From the NCBI RefSeq assembly GCF_021155775.2, contig NC_060238.1, positions 5,752,001-5,816,000 of the forward strand: a stretch of DNA of 64,000 nt, read 5' to 3'. A program made the position numbers and the translations under genes. Below are positions 58,533 to 64,000 of this stretch, one piece after another; within the stretch, counting starts at the first letter, position 1, and every line of letters begins with the position of its first letter. This DNA comes from Neodiprion pinetum (lineage: Eukaryota; Arthropoda; Insecta; Hymenoptera; Diprionidae). The notes beneath the pieces were generated by a model. The model had not been told where the DNA came from and made no database searches. It was given only the letters and a program-made list of their open reading frames with translations.

Positions 58533-59645
58533 ACATGACTAAGAAGTAATTTGTATTTGTCTTTTTTTTTTTTTTTCTTTTTTTTTTAAATAAGAATTTG
58601 TTATTATGTTTCTCCCAGATGTGACAAGTTGTTAAATATATACACTGAATTCACGAATTTCAAATTTTATATAATATATCACTACTATCCTTCTGACCGT
58701 TGAAAATCGTTAGTTCATCACTTTATAGAGACTGATGGAAATCAGTGCGACCGGATTGATTTCTCACTGATTTAATTTGCACATAATATCACGAAGATTC
58801 AAGTTTTATTTTTAAACTGCATATATACCGAATCATGGTAGTTGAATTTGCTAACAAAAATTAGCGCGTCAATTCAGCTTTCTAGAACCAGACGCGTAAT
58901 TTAAAAACTTGTTAAATTAAGTAGAGTCATGTGAATAAAAAAAATTAAATAATGAATTCTACCCGAGGACGATGAAGGAAAAAAAAAAGCAATTCATAAA
59001 ATGAACAAGTGAATTGAACTTCGTATTTTATCGTTAGAGAAAAATTTCTTGTTTAAAACGGTTGGGAGCGTTGATCTCATGCTTGAGTGCAGGTATTCAT
59101 GCATCTACACTTATGTATTCGTATTTATAATACGCGTTACGTAACTCGGTTACATATGAATGAAGTTTTTTTTTTTTTAAACGGCCTCTAGATAGGCGGA
59201 AGTATGCGAGTTACTCGCGTATATACTTATATACATTTATAGGTATAAAGCTGAGTAAAATACAGGCCAAAAATGTTAGTTCTGGTGAAAGTTACTTGCC
59301 GCAGTTACAATCGTGCAAGTCTCGATCTTTCTGGAATTTTCCACATTCTCTTTTGGCAGGTCTCTGACCATGCAAACTCGTAACGTATAATCAACGACGA
59401 TGGAGCGAAAATGTAATTTTAAGCATCAGCAGCGAAATAAGCAGTTTGTATTGATAACTGATTGTAGCAAGCTCCGAAATTGTTCACACTGGCTGTTTTT
59501 TCACTTTTTATTTGGTTTTTTCAAATTTTTGCTTCAATGCACGTATGTATCTAAACCACAAACTTGTTTTGCTAATCACCAAGCCAGTCCTTGGCTAGCC
59601 AGTCTTCAATATTCCGTTCAAGCGCTAGAAACTCTATATAATATA
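58533..59645. other. AT-rich DNA downstream of the chemosensory gene
   Basis: It includes the 3' UTR, with long T runs right after the stop and no canonical AATAAA close by. No other feature was recognised. Confidence 0.5.
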
Positions 59646-60073
59646 CACTGAGAGAAATTTTTAGTTCCGATTATCGCTCAGTCTGCAACTATTTTCATTT
59701 TTTACCATAATCGAAAAATATAGTTCTAGGTGCAAAGTGAAAATTAGTTTTCTAGCTGTCACCAGAAAGTCTAGTATCCGTTACTATTCTGTCTCGTTAC
59801 GATCACTGTTGCTATATTTTCTTGCAACTGTTGCGAAAATTTAACGAGTGTGCAAGAATAAATTGACGTTAAAGTCTTGTTTAACTAAAAAAAGTAGAGC
59901 AAACCAAACAAACTGATTTTGGGTTGCAATTACCAAAAAAGGATCGACAATAGCGCAAAATGTTTACGCGTACCTCGTTTTTCGTAATTCCAATAATATT
60001 CAAACAGTTTTTTTAACGATACCCGTATTAATGAACTTTTCTAGTTACTACACAAATGAAATTTTTCTCAGTG
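59646..60073. mobile_element. MITE-like element, CACTGAGAAAAATTT family, copy B (inverted)
   Basis: It begins CACTGAGAGAAATTT, ends GAAATTTTTCTCAGTG, and is flanked by TA on both sides. It is the reverse-oriented relative of copy A. Substitutions and small indels differ throughout, so the copies are not recent duplicates. Confidence 0.85.
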
Positions 60074-60328
60074 TATCTAAACTTACACTAAAGATTGAAA
60101 CCTCCAGCCTCCGAAGACTTCTGACTGAATAATACCGAAAAGAACTTCTTACTTTGGGATTAATTTTTTAAAGAGTTGAACGATTTTCATAAAATCGGAA
60201 CAAATTGCATTTATCTAGAGAAGCTGACTTTTATTATTGGGTTTTTTTTTGTACTCTACATGAATTATCAATCGTACACAAGTACAAGTTCTGGTGCAAA
60301 TCAATAAATTAAATCCGGTACGTGGGGA

Positions 60329-60352
60329 GGGGGGGGGGGGGGGGGGGGGGGG
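60329..60352. repeat. Poly-G run of 24
   Basis: Twenty-four consecutive G, preceded by GTGGGGA. The exact length in an assembly is uncertain for such a tract. Confidence 0.85.
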
Positions 60353-63337
60353 AATGTCAAATAGTAATTCTTCTTCAAACTGTTACAGTCTTATTTTGGG
60401 ATATCAGTTTCTAAAAACTGGAATGTCTTCAACGTCGCATCTGAGTGTAGATTGCGATATGTTCTTGTTATGGTTTTTTTCGGAGGATTTAGGAATTTGG
60501 AGAAAATATGACATGCGATTACGGAATTGATTATTATTATTATTATTATTGCTTTTTTGTGAGTATGGAAATATTCTCACGAGTTTTCTCATTAATGAAC
60601 TGTAATGCGCTTGTATTCAACTGAAACGATGTTTGGATTTCGAAAAGTATAATAAAGTTGTTTGAAACTGGAGACGACGAAGACGTATTAATCTTGACTC
60701 GATGAATTCGAGAATGCCAATTATGTGTACATGTAAACGATAAAAAATTATTAACCATAAAACGGGGTATAATTTACAGATTTTTTCACGTAGAATTAAA
60801 ACGTGTTTGCAAAACATCAGATGAGTGAAGTCTAGTTTTTTATTAATCGAATCGGGTTTGAATTTACGTCGCAGCGAAAAAATGAATGTGAGAAATCAGT
60901 TTCGGGAAATTGAACCGTGCACACTCTTTTGAAACATTTAAAAAATATACACATGATAAAACATGTGTCTGATACAGATCGTAGTTTGCAAAAATATGTG
61001 ACGACATGTGACTCTTCGTAATACGTTTATATTTGATCGTAAATGCTTGCTCAGTATATCATTTCGTCTACACTTCAAAGCAGGCAATCTTTACCGTCAG
61101 AATTACCTCTCGAGTATACCGACATTCATTGAGAAACAGACGATCCGAGACCCTAAGGGTGGGAGTGTCGAAAACTTCGATCGACTAATCATAATCTGTG
61201 GAAGGAGCTCGCTGAGTCGAATTCTAAGGTCCACGCGATCCATTCAAGTGGCAGATCAGCACCAGCAGTGCCTGTGGCACGATAATTATGCATTAGTCGG
61301 GCAAGCAATCAACACCATTCATGACCCTCAGACCCTAGTCGGTTAAACACCTCCTTTGCATCTCCCTGTATACGCGTGTATGTATACGTATATGCGTGTA
61401 CAGTACCTATATATAATGTACAGGTACGTGTGTGTCGGTGTCTGAACTGCAGATAAGGAGGTGGCTGTTTCCTACAATGCGCCATTCACCAATAGCAAAA
61501 CCAATTTGCAGAATTCCCGATTTTGGGAGTTTCTTGTACCGTATAGATATACCGGGTGATTTCCGTAATGCGCCTCACGGGGACTCCTAATTATAGCCAA
61601 ATCCGGGTACAAGTATACTCTGAGCACTTGTCATTGTATGGAGGATAGAGGTAAGGAGGACTATCTTCGTCTGTAGAAAGTGTCCGTAAAGTAGAGGGAT
61701 CCAATTTTTAGGGAAATTCGGACATTTCGTAGAAAATAGCAAATATGGATAGTTTTTTATGAAAATTTGTACAAGATACTACAAATTTCAACGAAAATTA
61801 ACAATTCTTTAGAAAAAATTATGCATGTTTACAATTTTTTTCACTAAACAATGCCAAGTGTTACAATTCGTAGTAGCAGAAATTTTCACCTGGGGAATTT
61901 AAGATGGCGTTGCTGCAGGAAATGTTCCACAAAGGGCCAATCAGATTAAACCCGATTGTACTCTGATTGATAAGAGTCAGATTGTCTCCCTTATTGCTGA
62001 ACCACTGTTTCCTGTTTTTTAACGGACACTTTTTCAGTTGAAAACCCGTATGAGATATTACTCCATACCTCTACTCTCCACGTGTCATTGAAAAGAGTGT
62101 CAAACGCAACCTCAATTTTCTCATTAAATAAACCATTATAATTCGGTGGAAACACATCGTTGTGTTTCACTGGATACAATGATCTTATTATGGGTCTCCT
62201 TGTATCCGGCATAGCGGATAGAATGTGTTACTATAGAGCTACACGGTAGTTTAATCAAAAGCGGTGTGGTTCAATCCGTAATTCAACAGGAAACAGACAG
62301 TAAGGGCGTATTCATCCCTATCTACACAAACCCGAGGCCGTGTCATGTATACCGTACCTACACCTGTGTCTACTCCCAACTTACACCGAATTGCCATAGA
62401 ACTACCTTTACCGAATTAACAGAAATAACCTCAGGCGTTTCATTTACTTAGCGTTTCGCCCTCCTATCGTAATTCAAGTCAGTTTACCGTGCTATTTTGT
62501 CAATTTAACGTCAAGATCAGTTGCAGATACATATTGATGTCCGGCATACTTAAAACAAGTTTTTATTATCAATCTCTGGCTTTCTAACATAGGTATATGT
62601 TTTACCACGGTGCTGGGAACGAGTTTGTTTCATCGATTCAAGGTTTCACTACAGTCATTTACTCCTGCAGTTAGACACACAGCGATGCAAGCGTGTATCT
62701 TGAGTTGCATGCTGCAGGCGCTCAGCAAATGTGGCGTTCACGTTTATTGTTCAGATTGCTTTACGATGACGAGCACATCGTACTCTCTAGATTTTTTACA
62801 TACACACACTCACAGTATTGGGGAAAATTTTCATTAAATCCTGTTACTATTCGATTTTTTATCATCGAATCGTTTATGTATCTATTATGTAGAATATAAA
62901 TAACGACTGATAAGAGTCGGCAAAAGCAAATTTGAAGTCTTCAGAGCGAGGCATTGCTCTTTATAGATGCATGCAATTCATTAAAATTTATGACAATGCA
63001 TTCACTCTACGCAATACCGCTGTGCTTATACAATTTTCAGCTCTTGGTTAACCACAGTACCTTTTTTTGGTGTTACTTCAGTTAATAATTACGACCATCT
63101 TGCCTCGTGAAATACATTTATCGCGCACTTTAACCGTCCACTGCCTCTGAACCAGAGTGTTTTATATGAGGGTAATGAACATAATTTTTTTTGTACGAAT
63201 AAGGTCTAATTGTCACAGTCTAGCCAAGCAAAAAAAAAAAAAACATAAAACCCTCCTGAAATACCTCTAGAATTTCTAGCTCAAGTCTAAGAGGTGTTTC
63301 AGAGCGTCCGAGACAGTACAAGACTTAAAGTCGTCAC
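60353..63337. other. Interval without a recognised gene
   Basis: It contains a short ATT microsatellite at about 60529-60550 and an alternating purine-pyrimidine stretch at 61370-61440 (GTATGTATACGTATATGCGTG). A 73-codon minus-strand frame at 61991-62212 and a 112-codon plus frame at 61008-61346 have no recognisable domain. Confidence 0.45.
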
Positions 63338-63466
63338 AAAGACATCTAAAGGGTGTGTTATGCGCCATTTTCTGAGATCTATAAGGCCCCCAGGACATCT
63401 TTTAGGCATGAAGATATTTTTAGACGTCAGAAAATGGCGCGTAACACATCCTTTAGACGTCTTTTT
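63338..63466. repeat. Long imperfect hairpin, arms of about 43-45 nt
   Basis: Arm 1, at 63338-63380, reads AAAGACATCTAAAGG, then GTGTGTTATGCGCCATTTTC, then TGAGATCT. Arm 2, at 63422-63466, is its reverse complement with about five differences. The loop is about 41 nt. The mismatches seen are mostly transitions, some of which keep G-U pairs in one transcript direction. It may be a small inverted-repeat element or a hairpin RNA locus. Confidence 0.7.
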
Positions 63467-64000
63467 GACCATCGTAAGTTTTGTGATGTATGGAGTGTGA
63501 TTTTTTCTCATTTCAGCAAACGACACGTATCATATTGTTTTAAAAGAACCTGCTTATGCTTAACATCATTATTATAGAAAATACCGTGAAGAAACTGGAA
63601 TTAGTCTACGTTTTTCAATGTTATTTAAATAGGAAATAGTCTTACCTCTTACAAACTTGAGTTGAAAAACCTATAATATACTTTGGGAGCATTTTCAGTT
63701 CGGCAAATACTACCGTGGTAACGTTTAGACCTTGATCCAGCAGAAAAATGAAGTAAAATATTGCCCTCATCTGAAACAGTCTAACGTATCCGTGCACAGA
63801 GATAGATGACGGAAGGTCAAAGGGCTCCATATGGTCTGCAGACTGCCCCCGTAGCTAGACTCATCCACACGTATAGTGACCATTCCTGTTTTCTGTGCTC
63901 CTGGGGCGACTATAAATCCGGATACTCCTGCTCTGGCCAACCCCTGGGACTTGGACGTGGTTCGGTCTTCCTCGGCATTTGGGGTTCACATCGATTACCT
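63467..64000. other. Window end, no assigned gene
   Basis: A minus-strand frame from about 63965 to 63765 without ATG reads protein-like (ARAGVSGFIVAPGAQKTG, then MVTIRVDESSYGGS). It is not recognised, has no clear splice sites, and may belong to a gene or repeat that continues outside the window. Confidence 0.3.

Noticed and set aside
61008..62212. Frames of 112 (plus) and 73 (minus) codons
   Set aside because: No recognisable domain and no neighbouring exons. The second looks somewhat protein-like but cannot be supported.
1..64000. Any autonomous transposase, reverse transcriptase or viral gene
   Set aside because: No frame with such domains was recognised. All mobile elements seen are short and non-coding.

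Overview
The window is nuclear DNA from an insect, most likely a hymenopteran. It is AT-rich, all nine supported protein genes are animal genes, most of their introns are GT-AG, and the set includes an arthropod-type chemosensory protein and a type-B carboxylesterase. Species cannot be fixed from the sequence. A sawfly or other hymenopteran is my inference from general sequence character, not a proof.

Layout. 1-13 kb has no convincing gene. It is dominated by tandem repeats: a satellite of about 154 bp (4.9-6.15 kb) that changes into a related satellite of about 193 bp (6.15-9.12 kb), three copies of a unit of about 400 bp carrying Gly-X-Y-like coding potential (9.9-11.0 kb), and an exact 60-bp tandem repeat (11.1-11.35 kb). 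13-24 kb holds three metabolic or mitochondrial genes: a dimethylarginine dimethylaminohydrolase-like gene (+), mitochondrial malonyl-CoA-ACP transacylase (-) and SURF1 (+), the last two divergent. 26-36 kb holds pins/LGN (-), with TPR repeats and four GoLoco motifs, and a secreted carboxylesterase (-). 38-42.4 kb holds SAMTOR (+) and ribosomal protein L28 (+). 42.5-44.2 kb is a row of at least five near-identical intron-plus-exon units, each with a C/D-box snoRNA, that looks like a non-coding snoRNA host gene. 45.6-48.9 kb is a ten-finger C2H2 zinc-finger gene (-). 49-56 kb appears empty of coding exons. 56.2-58.5 kb is a chemosensory protein gene (+). It is flanked by an inverted pair of one short transposon family and carries a TTAA-flanked element in its last intron. 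60-64 kb has no supported gene but contains a long poly-G run and a strong hairpin.

Functional links. The neighbours do not form a pathway. MCAT (mitochondrial fatty-acid synthesis, needed for lipoate and respiratory-chain assembly) and SURF1 (cytochrome oxidase assembly) share a divergent intergenic region and both serve mitochondrial respiration. RpL28 and the snoRNA array both serve ribosome production. The two guide stretches of the snoRNAs match two adjoining stretches of 28S rRNA as I remember it. Short inverted-repeat elements sit close to many of the genes' promoters or in their introns.

The most interesting signals are the tandem intronic snoRNA array with paired contiguous 28S guides, the composite satellite, a missing catalytic histidine and an in-frame 57-nt optional exon in the DDAH gene, and a GC-AG intron in SURF1.
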